Source: JAVMKJ01 sp031732875 (GTDB taxonomy: Bacteria > Pseudomonadota > Gammaproteobacteria > Competibacterales > Competibacteraceae). From it: 36,662 nt of DNA. The translations under genes and the position numbers were made by a program. The stretch lies in the NCBI GenBank assembly GCA_031732875.1, contig JAVMKL010000074.1:1-36662 (forward strand), in the 5' to 3' direction. The notes below the pieces were generated by a model. The model was not told the origin of the DNA and made no database searches. It saw nothing but the letters and a program-made list of their open reading frames with translations. Each line of letters begins with the position of its first letter. Position 1 is the first letter of the stretch. Shown here one piece after another: positions 1 to 12,326 of the stretch.

Positions 1-1118
1 ACGCCGTGCTCCAGCGCCAACCGCTTGCAGTCCTCGTATTCCGGCTTGCTGCGCAGGGGCCGGCCGTGGCGGTAGGCCGTCTTGATCGCAACCACGCCGT
101 AGCGGGTCTCGATCCGCGCGGTATCCCGGACCAGCGCCGTGCGCCATACCGCCTGCTGGCGAACGCCCAGGGTGGTGGTCTCGGTCAGCAGCAGCTCGGT
201 CAGCGCCGAAACCAGCACCGGCGCGCACAGCACGCTCAGCAGCGTGCCCGGCCGGTTCTTCTTCATCAGCACCGACGTCAGCCAAACATCGTGGGCTCCG
301 GCCGCGAACAGCCGTTCCAGCACGTAGTCGTAGCGCTCCGGATTCATGTCGTCGATGTTGCATTCCAGCACGCTCAACTCGCCCTCCTCGCTTTCCACCG
401 CCGACGTTTCGCCCAGACAGATCCGCAGCACGTTGGGAATCGGACCGTCGTGGTGGCCGATGCCGTAGCCGATCCGGTTGACGGTGAAGGCGGGGCGCGC
501 CACGAATTCGTCCACGAACGTCGCCAGCAATGCCGCACCGGTCGGCGTGGTGGCCTCGAACGGTACCCCGCCGAGCTTGACCGGCGCACCCTTGAGCAAT
601 TCCAGGGTCGCCGGGGCCGGCACCGGCAGCACGCCGTGCGCGCAATACGCCAGACCGCTGCCCAGTTCGACCGGCGAGCACAGGATCCGGTCCACGTTCA
701 GCCGGTCCAGGGCGATGCAACCACCGACGATGTCGACGATGGCATCCAGCGCCCCAATTTCGTGGAAATGGATGCGATCGGGCGAGGTGTCGTGGATGCG
801 GGCCTCGGCTTCGGCCAGTCGCCGGAACACCGCCACAGCCCGTGCCTGGATGGTTTCCCGCAGCGTGCTGCTGCCGATGATCGCTTCGATCTGGCGCAAG
901 CTACGGTACTCGGGCTGTTTCGGATCGATCACGACCCGTACCTGGGTACCGGTAACGCCCTTGCGGCTGGCGCGACTGGCCTGAACGCCGTAACCGTTCA
1001 GCCCCAGTCCGTTCAGACCGAGGACCAGTTCGTCGTAATCCACGCCCAGGTCGAACAGGGCCGCCAAATGCATGTCGCCGCTGATGCCGGCGGAACAATC
1101 GTAGTAGAGGATGCTCAT
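1..1118 (-). CDS. larC: LarC-type nickel-pincer cofactor biosynthesis protein (3' end outside window)
   Basis: About 372 codons are visible and the C-terminus runs off the left edge of the window. The protein starts MSILYYDCSAGISGDM, the family's N-terminal signature, and further on carries FHEIGALDAIVDIVG and a PTGAALL segment typical of LarC (formerly DUF111). LarC proteins insert nickel into the pyridinium-3,5-bisthiocarboxylic acid mononucleotide cofactor used by lactate racemase and related enzymes, in the cytoplasm. The family usually has about 380-420 residues, so only a short tail is missing. No larB or larE is visible in this window. The ATG at 1118 is chosen because the signature begins there. 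There is no convincing Shine-Dalgarno, because the DNA just upstream is a repeat-like CT-rich tract. Family assignment is strong; the physiological substrate is not known. Confidence 0.88.
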   Translation of the reverse strand, partial: MSILYYDCSAGISGDMHLAALFDLGVDYDELVLGLNGLGLNGYGVQASRASRKGVTGTQVRVVIDPKQPEYRSLRQIEAIIGSSTLRETIQARAVAVFRRLAEAEARIHDTSPDRIHFHEIGALDAIVDIVGGCIALDRLNVDRILCSPVELGSGLAYCAHGVLPVPAPATLELLKGAPVKLGGVPFEATTPTGAALLATFVDEFVARPAFTVNRIGYGIGHHDGPIPNVLRICLGETSAVESEEGELSVLECNIDDMNPERYDYVLERLFAAGAHDVWLTSVLMKKNRPGTLLSVLCAPVLVSALTELLLTETTTLGVRQQAVWRTALVRDTARIETRYGVVAIKTAYRHGRPLRSKPEYEDCKRLALEHG

Positions 1119-1162
1119 CGCGTGGGAGTGAGGAGTCAGGGGTGAAGGATGAGGAGAAGGCA
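1119..1162. repeat. G-rich/C-rich repeat-like spacer upstream of larC
   Basis: The short gap between larC and the polyferredoxin gene is a tract of GTGAGGAGTCAGGGGTGA-like units. It resembles the dispersed low-complexity repeat seen at 1845-1967, 25485-25516 and 36595-36662. It directly abuts the larC start codon. No promoter motif is visible in it. Confidence 0.5.
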
Positions 1163-1166
1163 ACCG

Positions 1167-2834
1167 TTAAAAGGGAAATTCACCTTGCGCCTTGTGCTCG
1201 AGCGGTTGCGATACCGGCCGCTGGGCCAACTGATGGACCGGATGGCCATCCACGTAGATCGCCCGCCAGGGCCGGGCCGGACAGGCATTCTCGCAGGCGC
1301 CGCAGCCGATGCATAGCGCCTCCCGCACCTCGGGAATGGTCAGGCCATCCTGGTATGGCACCATGTGCACCGCCTTGGTGGGACAGTACTCGTCGCAGGC
1401 ACCGCAGGCGGTATGATCGGTATAAACGATGCAGTTGTCGCGAACGAAGTGGGCCACGCCGAGCTGGGTGGTCTGCTTGACGGTCAGATCCAGCGGCAGG
1501 ATCGCGCCGGTCGGACAGATCTGGCCACAGCGGTTGCATTCGTAACTGCAATAGCCGGCTGCGTAGTCCAGATGCGGCTGCAGCAACCCGGATAGGCCGT
1601 AATCCAGCAGAGTCGGCTGCAACACTCCGTAGGCACAGGCGCTCACGCACAGATGGCAAGCCGTGCACCGGTCGTTGAACCGGGCGATGTCGCCGGCGCC
1701 GGGCGGCGCCACCGGCCAGTTCCGCCGGTTCGCCAGCACGGTGGGAACGCGATTGCGCGGCTTGGCCTCGCCCCCGCCAGAGCGGGACAGTCCGGCCAGC
1801 CCGGCCAACGTCACCGCCGCCCCCCGCAACAGCGTCCGCCGCGTCACTCCCCTCTCCTCTCCCCCGGGGAGAGCCTGCCGCGCCACTCCCTTCTTCCCCC
1901 GATGGAGATCCGACCGCATGGCTCTCCTCTCCCCTTGTGGGAAAGGGGCGGGGGGCGAGGGGTGAAACACGACCGGCTCCGGCCGCGCGTAGCCGATACC
2001 GTGCGCCTCGCAGACGGTGATGCAATTGAAGCAGGCCACGCAACGGCTGAAATCGACTTCCTTGGTCTTCAGGTGGATACAACCGGCCTTGCAGTGGATG
2101 GAGCATTGGGCGCAGACGATGCAGGCGTCCTTGGGAATCCGAATCTTGAACAGCGCGAAGCGCGCCACCAACCCCAGCAGCGCGCCCACCGGACAGAGAA
2201 GATTGCAGAACAACCGGCCCCGGGTCGCGCTCAGCCAGATCAGCCCGCCCAGGAACAGCGCCGGAAAGGCTAGCGTCGCTGGCGATGGCGCCTTCCATTG
2301 CAAGGGAAACGGTCCGTACAGCCCGAAAAATTCCATCGCCTGCCCGAAGGCGTTGTGGGTGGCGACGTAAACCGGCCGCAGCAAGTCGCCGGCGATCCGG
2401 CCGAAATTGCTGAACGGGTCCAGCAGGCTCAGCGCCAGCGCACTGCCGCCCAGGAACAGGCCGGCGGCCAGCGCCAGCATGCCGTAACGCAGCACGTCGT
2501 TCGGCTTCTGGTACCGGAATTTGACCTTGCGCGGCCGGCGCAGCTTGTCGGCGATGCGAATCACGATGTCCTGCAGGGTTCCGAGCGGGCAGACCGTCGA
2601 ACAATAGATCCGGCCGAACAAGAGGGTCAGGACCAGTACCGCCGCAAAACCGGTGGCTCCCCACGCCACGGTCCCGGCAAACTTCAACAGAGAGGGCACG
2701 AATTGCGGATACAGCAGCGCCGTGCTGGCCGGCGTCTCGCCAATCCATTCGAAATCCACGAACAACAGCACGGTCAGCGCCAGAAAGGTCAGCGCCACCA
2801 CGACCCGAATTTTCTTCAACCACATCTGATTCAT
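1167..2834 (-). CDS. NapH/NapG-like membrane polyferredoxin, two halves joined by repeat-encoded linker
   Basis: The 555-residue protein has two parts. Residues 1-~285 resemble NapH/CcoG-type membrane ferredoxins: several TM helices, two CxxxCP motifs (in GRIYCSTVCP and GRLFCNLLCP) and two [4Fe-4S] motifs (CIVCAQCSIHC and CVACFNCITVC). Residues from ~330 resemble NapG: a twin-arginine-like TRRTLLRG followed by a hydrophobic stretch, then four cysteine clusters (CTACHLC, CNRCGQIC, CGACDEYC, CIGCGAC). Residues ~291-330 between them are encoded by low-complexity hairpin repeats. The likely role is electron transfer from the quinol pool to a periplasmic or membrane reductase; the partner enzyme is not in the window. 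I chose the ATG at 2834 (MNQMW), which has GGAAGG upstream, over the ATG at 2879. The NapG-like half may be translated separately from the GTG at 1847. Confidence 0.82.
   Translation of the reverse strand: MNQMWLKKIRVVVALTFLALTVLLFVDFEWIGETPASTALLYPQFVPSLLKFAGTVAWGATGFAAVLVLTLLFGRIYCSTVCPLGTLQDIVIRIADKLRRPRKVKFRYQKPNDVLRYGMLALAAGLFLGGSALALSLLDPFSNFGRIAGDLLRPVYVATHNAFGQAMEFFGLYGPFPLQWKAPSPATLAFPALFLGGLIWLSATRGRLFCNLLCPVGALLGLVARFALFKIRIPKDACIVCAQCSIHCKAGCIHLKTKEVDFSRCVACFNCITVCEAHGIGYARPEPVVFHPSPPAPFPQGERRAMRSDLHRGKKGVARQALPGGEERGVTRRTLLRGAAVTLAGLAGLSRSGGGEAKPRNRVPTVLANRRNWPVAPPGAGDIARFNDRCTACHLCVSACAYGVLQPTLLDYGLSGLLQPHLDYAAGYCSYECNRCGQICPTGAILPLDLTVKQTTQLGVAHFVRDNCIVYTDHTACGACDEYCPTKAVHMVPYQDGLTIPEVREALCIGCGACENACPARPWRAIYVDGHPVHQLAQRPVSQPLEHKAQGEFPF
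1845..1967. repeat. In-frame cluster of GC-rich hairpin repeats inside a coding sequence
   Basis: Three related CT-rich units sit side by side. One forms CTCTCCCC/GGGGAGAG at 1857-1873 (8-bp stem, 1-nt loop). Another forms CCCCTT/AAGGGG at 1931-1948 and is followed by a G-rich GGGGCGAGGGGTGA tract. The same kind of hairpin plus G-rich tail lies outside genes at 36595-36662. Read on the minus strand, the cluster encodes a Pro/Arg/Gly-rich linker with no domain character and keeps the reading frame open. Confidence 0.7.
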
Positions 2835-2894
2835 GGCCGCCTGCCCTTCCGGAAGGCCGGAACGCGCGGGAAAGAACATTTCGCTCGGTTATGA

Positions 2895-2926
2895 CCGTTC
2901 GTGGTAATAATAAGCGAAACGAACGG
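2895..2926. promoter_or_regulatory. Perfect 8-bp inverted repeat between divergent genes
   Basis: CCGTTCGT (2895-2902) and ACGAACGG (2919-2926) are perfect reverse complements separated by 16 AT-richer bases. They lie in the roughly 60-110-bp gap between the divergent polyferredoxin and DUF2157 genes. A regulator-binding site is the natural reading, but no regulator gene is nearby and the function is inferred. Confidence 0.4.
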
Positions 2927-2943
2927 CCACCGCCTCGAAAGCC

Positions 2944-3936
2944 ATGCGCCCCACCACCCGCAATCTACTGACTCAAGAAGTCACCGCCTGGCATCAGCAG
3001 GGCCTGATCGACCGGCCCCTGCTGGACACTCTGTTGCCGCGTTACGAGACGCACGGCCGGTTTCTGGCCGTGCTGCTGAAATGGCTCGGCCTGTTCGCCA
3101 TTTTCCAACTGGGGTTGGCGGTCCTGGCTTTCATCGCCATGGCCTCGGAATCGGCCCTGGTGGCGGCGGTCCTGCTGGCGGCGGTCGGCACGGGACTATG
3201 GTACTTCGGGGTACGGATGGCGACCGATCCACAGCGACGGCATCCCTTCACCGGCGCGGTGCTGGTGACCGCCAGTCTGGCGACGGCATTCGGCGTTTTC
3301 CTGCTGCTCCAGATCGCTCTGCTGGGCGGTGACGACGCCGGACGGAACACCCCGCTCATCCTGCTGCTCACTGGCGTACTCGCCGCCCTGACTGCCTACT
3401 GTTACCACCTGCGCTGGCCGCTGCTGCTGGGGCTGCTGCTGTTCTTTCACGGTCTGGGCGCCTGGCACGCTTACGGCGGGCATGGAACCTATTTCGCGGA
3501 TATCCAGGACCCGAAACTGATGGCGGTCATCGCTCTGGCCACGATGGCATTGGGCGTCTGGCACGAGCGACGGCTGGAAACAGGTCCCTTGCGGCGCTGC
3601 CTCGGCTTCGGAGGGTTGTATCTGATCTTCGGCCTGCTGTATCTGAACCTGTCGCTATGGTTCCTGACCCTGCCCCGCGGGCCGCTGGGCTGGGTGCTGG
3701 CGTTCACCGCCGCCGGCGTCGGTCAGATCGTCGCCGGCGGCCGGTTGCACGACGCCCGTTTCACCGGTTTCGGCATCGTGTTTCTGGCGATCGATCTGTA
3801 CACCCGCTTTTTCGAACAGTTCTGGGACCGGCTGTCCGCCGGTACGTTTTTCCTGCTCGGCGGCGCGCTGGCCATGATCCTCGGCTACGCCTTCGAGCGT
3901 CAGGGCCATGCCCGCTCGCCGGAGCGGCTCCCATGA
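2944..3936 (+). CDS. DUF2157-type multi-pass membrane protein, first of pair
   Basis: The 330-residue protein begins with a short amphipathic cytoplasmic part (LTQEVTAWHQQGLIDRPLLDTL) of the kind that opens DUF2157 proteins. About eight to ten hydrophobic membrane segments follow, and the tail is short and basic. No catalytic motif is visible. Some DUF2157 proteins sit beside a GDYXXLXY protein (DUF4401); this pair may be the equivalent two-subunit arrangement, but that is inferred. Its stop overlaps the start of the next gene in an ATGA (3933-3936), so the two are very likely translated together. The function of the family is unknown. Confidence 0.75.
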   Translation: MRPTTRNLLTQEVTAWHQQGLIDRPLLDTLLPRYETHGRFLAVLLKWLGLFAIFQLGLAVLAFIAMASESALVAAVLLAAVGTGLWYFGVRMATDPQRRHPFTGAVLVTASLATAFGVFLLLQIALLGGDDAGRNTPLILLLTGVLAALTAYCYHLRWPLLLGLLLFFHGLGAWHAYGGHGTYFADIQDPKLMAVIALATMALGVWHERRLETGPLRRCLGFGGLYLIFGLLYLNLSLWFLTLPRGPLGWVLAFTAAGVGQIVAGGRLHDARFTGFGIVFLAIDLYTRFFEQFWDRLSAGTFFLLGGALAMILGYAFERQGHARSPERLP

Positions 3937-4949
3937 ACCCCCTGTCCCGCAATCGCCGCGTCCGCCGGGAACTGGACGAACTGCGGCGCGAAGGTCTGCT
4001 GGACGAAGCGACTTATGGACAACTGCGCGAGCGCTATCCGACTGAGGGCTGGGACTGGCGTTCGCTGGGGCGCTGGTTCCTGATTTTCGGCGCGGTCAGC
4101 GTCATGGCCGGTCTGGCGATTCTCGGCCGGACGCTGTTCGACTTCACCCTGACCAAGCTGGCGGTATTGCTGGGCATCGCGGTTCTCGCCAGCTTCGGCG
4201 GCGCGCGATGGCTCAGGCGCGCCCGCCCCATGCTGGTCTGGACCTCGCTGAGTCTGGAGCTGCTGGGCGGTCTGCTGCTGATCGGCCTGACCTTCACTCT
4301 GGGCGTGATTTTCTCCACCGGTTCCGGCAATTGGCCAGCCCTGCTGCTGATCGATTTACTGCTGCTGCTCGGCCTGAGCTACGCGCTGCGGAACGCGCTG
4401 CTGCTGGTGCTGAGCGCCGTGGTGTTTTTCTGCTGGTTCGGTGGTTTTACCGGCTACGCTTCCGGCTGGGGGGCCTACTGGTTCGGGATGAATTACCCGT
4501 TGCGATTCCTGGCGGCGGCGGCGGTGATGATCGCCGTGGCGATCATCCACCAGCAGAGCGAAGCGGGACCGCTGGCGCCGTATCGGGGCTTCTGCAAGAT
4601 CTGGCTGTCGAGTGGGTTGTTCTTCGCGGAAATGGCGCTGTGGCTGCTGGCGCTGTTCGGCAATTTCGATCTGGCCAGCGATGGATGGTATCGGGCCGGA
4701 GCCGCCGAATTGGTGCTGTTTAACGGGCTGTGGGCGAGCCTGAACGTCGCGCTGGTCTGGCTCGGGGCCCGGCGGGCGATGCGGATGCTGACCGGCTACG
4801 GCGCGACCTTCCTGGTGATTCAGATCTACACGTTGTTCTTCGCCCATTTGGCCGAAGACTTGGGATTGCTGCTCAGCCTGCTGATCGCCGGCGGCGGCGC
4901 GCTGGGGTTGACGTTCTATCTGGAACAGCGGCGGCGCCAAGCCTCTTAA
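3933..4949 (+). CDS. DUF2157-type multi-pass membrane protein, second of pair
   Basis: The 338-residue protein starts at the ATG overlapping the previous stop codon. It opens with a charged segment, RRVRRELDELRREGLLDEATYGQLRERYP, here split for length as RRVRRELDELRREGLL and DEATYGQLRERYP. A run of about nine TM helices follows, then a basic tail (EQRRRQAS). The N-terminal helix pair matches the DUF2157 pattern and resembles that of its upstream neighbour, which suggests an old duplication. No enzymatic residues are recognisable. The ORF could be read farther upstream in frame, but that would be antisense-like sequence inside the previous gene, and the ATGA coupling favours this start. Confidence 0.75.
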   Translation: MNPLSRNRRVRRELDELRREGLLDEATYGQLRERYPTEGWDWRSLGRWFLIFGAVSVMAGLAILGRTLFDFTLTKLAVLLGIAVLASFGGARWLRRARPMLVWTSLSLELLGGLLLIGLTFTLGVIFSTGSGNWPALLLIDLLLLLGLSYALRNALLLVLSAVVFFCWFGGFTGYASGWGAYWFGMNYPLRFLAAAAVMIAVAIIHQQSEAGPLAPYRGFCKIWLSSGLFFAEMALWLLALFGNFDLASDGWYRAGAAELVLFNGLWASLNVALVWLGARRAMRMLTGYGATFLVIQIYTLFFAHLAEDLGLLLSLLIAGGGALGLTFYLEQRRRQAS

Positions 4950-5002
4950 TGGCAACCTTGTTTCCCGACGCCATGACCTGAAAAATCGGAGAGGACCCCA
5001 CC

Positions 5003-9978
<4,976 letters not shown>

Positions 9979-9982
9979 GCGG

Positions 9983-10800
9983 CTATTCCACCTCGAAGCT
10001 CACCACATTGCGCTGTTCGCGCGAAAACTCCACGCCGATGAGGTGATCGGCAGGTCCTCGGTCCGGTATTTGTCGGCGTAGCCCCGGTCCTTGAGCTGTC
10101 GCAGGGCGCGACCTTCGGGCGTCAGTTCTACCACCTTGAACTCGAACAGGTAGATGTGGCCTTCGAACTTCACCGTCATGTCGATGCGGCCGTGATCGGT
10201 CACGTCTTCCGGGATCACGTTCAGGCCCAGGGCGGCGAAGTAGCTGTAGAACACGCTGGCGTAGTAGCCCTCGTACCGGGCGATCGGGTTGTTGGCGTAC
10301 CCGTGGTGCGGGATACCAGCGAAGAAGGCGTGAAACAGGTTTTTCAGGCCCGGCAGGTCGTTGGCGGAGAGCAACTGGTGCAGCCGGTACAGGTTGGCGC
10401 TGGCGCGGCTGTCGTTGGGATTCAGGGCGAACAGCAGTTGCTCGATCAATCCCATACACACTTCGTGATTGGGGTAGCGCAGGTGAAAGAGGTATTTGTG
10501 GCCGGTCCACTCCGCGTGATCGATGGTGAGATAGCCGGTTTGGAACAACAACGCCTCGATCGGCATGTCGTTGACATCGAAGCGAGACAACAGTGACGAT
10601 GGCATGTACTCTTTGAGCGCGACGCTACAGCCCAGCGAGTGATCATATGCGAGATAAACGATCCCGAAACCACCGATTCCAATCAGGCCCGTCACCTCGA
10701 ACTCGAAGATTGTGGCGCCCTTTTGATGCGAAGCCGAAAGGGTCGCAACTCCCGCCTTTGCGAAGCTGTCCGGCGAGCCAACTCGCGCGCTTTCATTAAC
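9983..10800 (-). pseudogene. Chimeric remnant: kinase N-lobe fused to PD-(D/E)XK (DUF1703) C-terminus, frameshifted
   Basis: Read on the minus strand, codons from about 10800 down encode a leader, then FEVTGLIGIGGFGIVYLAYD and VALKEYMP. These are the glycine loop and ATP-binding lysine of a Ser/Thr kinase N-lobe. After SSLLSRFD (about 10590) the sequence becomes the C-terminal part of an AAA-ATPase-like DUF1703 protein: ALLFQTGYLTI, then the nuclease motif GRIDMTV...FEFKVVE. The remaining kinase and the whole AAA part are missing. Near 10040 the frame breaks: YADKYRTEDLPI is in one frame, while the expected ending (GVEFSREQRNVVSFEVE, stop at 9983) is in another. No ATG starts the kinase part; the only in-frame start is the GTG at 10695. 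I read this as a dead recombinant gene. A short expressed product cannot be excluded. Confidence 0.75.
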
Positions 10801-10835
10801 TGCCGCGACATCACCGACTCGGCGGAATTTACCGC

Positions 10836-10941
10836 ATTATAGTCCATTCAATTCAGTCTATACGCATACTTAATTCAAGTATATGATTTATAAAAACTTA
10901 ATTGTTTGAAATGTATAGATCATAATTGGATAGACTATAAT
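10836..10941. repeat. AT-rich palindromic element with outward TATAAT at both ends
   Basis: Arms 10836-10853 and 10924-10941 are inverted repeats matching at 16 of 18 positions. After a 3-4-nt interruption a perfect inner pair continues, TCTATAC (10857-10863) with GTATAGA (10913-10919). A small hairpin, ATACTT/AAGTAT, lies in the centre. Each outer tip spells TATAAT reading outward. The tract is strikingly AT-rich among GC-rich genes. It occupies most of the gene-free stretch between the pseudogene and the patatin gene. It could be a bidirectional promoter/operator or a MITE-like insertion; I see no target-site duplication. Confidence 0.7.
10936..10941 (+). promoter_or_regulatory. Candidate -10 box for the patatin/radical SAM/GGDEF-EAL cassette
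   Basis: A perfect TATAAT lies 62 bases before the patatin ATG at 11004 and points toward it. The -35 region is weak: ATAGAT or GTATAG at 16-17 bases spacing. The mirror-image TATAAT at 10841-10836 on the minus strand points into the chimeric pseudogene. Confidence 0.4.
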
Positions 10942-11003
10942 TATTATTTTTTGAGAACGCACGAAAGGGAAGCCTCGGCATCTTTTTTTGGAGCCTTGCC
11001 GCG

Positions 11004-12305
11004 ATGGAAACCAGGCTCGGAAGAAAGCCCTTCCGCATATTGTCGCTCGACGGTGGTGGCACGTTTGCTCTGATTCAGGCGAAGGTGCTTGCCGACCTCT
11101 TTCCGGGCGAAGACGGACATCGGGTTCTCAGCCATTTTGACCTGATTTCGGCCTGTTCGGGTGGGGCGATCGTCGCAGCGGCGTTGATCGAGGGTTACGC
11201 GCCACGCGAAATCTTCGGCCTGTTCGACAACCCGGACAATCGCCACGCACTCTTCGGGCGTTTGCCATGGTACCGGAGTCTTTTGCAGTTGCTTACTGGG
11301 GTTTTTTCACCATCGAACTCGGTTGGCCAGCGTTTTTCCACCGACGGCAAGCTTGAATTCTTGCAGCGCATACTGCCCAAGATGGGCGGGACTTCCCTGC
11401 AGGACCTGCACGGAATGGTCAACGACAGCCTCGCTGCGCTGCGCGCGCAGCGAGCGGAACCCGGCCGGCCGACGTCTTTTCTTTTCGTCACGTACGACTT
11501 CGACCGCGACCGGGCCCGGATGATGCGCAGCAATGTGGCCAGTCCTGCCGCGAGCTTTCCGCATCGGCAGCAGCGTGCGACGCTGGCGGAAGCGGTGCAT
11601 GCGTCAAGCACGGCACCGATCAACTGGTTCGACAAGCCTGCCGAATTCGACGGTTGCCGCTTTTGGGATGGCGCCATGACGGGCTACAACAATCCGGTAC
11701 TGGCGGGAGTCGTCGAAGCGATCGCCCTGGGCGTCCCGCGCCGCGACATCGGTGTCTTGTCGCTAGGCACCAGCACGGTCTTTCTGCCCGAGTACGGCAC
11801 GCAGGGGATACCCAGCGCGCTGTGCCGACCGCGCGCCAAGACCGGCTTCCTGCCGGAATTGGTCAAGGTTGGCAAGACGATCATCGCGGATCCGCCGGAT
11901 GCGCACACTTTCATCGCTCACCTGATGCTCGACGGCGGTCTGCCGCATGACGTGTCCTGCTGCCCGTACACCAATACATCTGTGGTGCGCATGAATCCGG
12001 TGATTCAGCCAGTCATCGATCGAGCGACAGGAGAGTGGAGCGTTCCATCCGGCTGGAGCAGCGAAGACTTTCGCCGCCTTGCCGAGATGGATATCTCGGC
12101 CAGCGAGCAGAACGACGTCGACTTGATCAAGCGCCTGTGCGACGACTGGTTGCGCGATGGCTGGCACAATCAGCCGGTACGGGGTTGCGGTACCTGGGCG
12201 TCGCCATCGCCGCACTCGCCGTTGGCGAACACGGATCGCCTGTGTGAAATTGGCCATCGCTGGTATAGCGATGCACGATCCGCCTGGATGGCGCTGTCGG
12301 CCTAA
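11004..12305 (+). CDS. Patatin-like phospholipase
   Basis: The 433-residue protein has a patatin fold. The oxyanion loop is DGGGT at 16-20, the nucleophile elbow is ACSGG at 50-54 with Ser52, and the catalytic Asp is in DGA at 222-224. The elbow departs from the usual GxSxG because the first glycine is alanine. Patatins are serine/aspartate-dyad acyl hydrolases that release fatty acids from membrane lipids. There is no signal peptide or TM segment, so it is probably cytosolic. The last ~120 residues are outside the clear catalytic core and I do not recognise them. The ATG has GGAG ten bases upstream. It is first of three co-directional genes, with the radical SAM gene 21 bases downstream. Some phage-defence (CBASS) effectors are patatins, but no CD-NTase is present here. 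Confidence 0.85.
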   Translation: METRLGRKPFRILSLDGGGTFALIQAKVLADLFPGEDGHRVLSHFDLISACSGGAIVAAALIEGYAPREIFGLFDNPDNRHALFGRLPWYRSLLQLLTGVFSPSNSVGQRFSTDGKLEFLQRILPKMGGTSLQDLHGMVNDSLAALRAQRAEPGRPTSFLFVTYDFDRDRARMMRSNVASPAASFPHRQQRATLAEAVHASSTAPINWFDKPAEFDGCRFWDGAMTGYNNPVLAGVVEAIALGVPRRDIGVLSLGTSTVFLPEYGTQGIPSALCRPRAKTGFLPELVKVGKTIIADPPDAHTFIAHLMLDGGLPHDVSCCPYTNTSVVRMNPVIQPVIDRATGEWSVPSGWSSEDFRRLAEMDISASEQNDVDLIKRLCDDWLRDGWHNQPVRGCGTWASPSPHSPLANTDRLCEIGHRWYSDARSAWMALSA

Positions 12306-12326
12306 CGGCGGCGAACCGAGCCCGGC

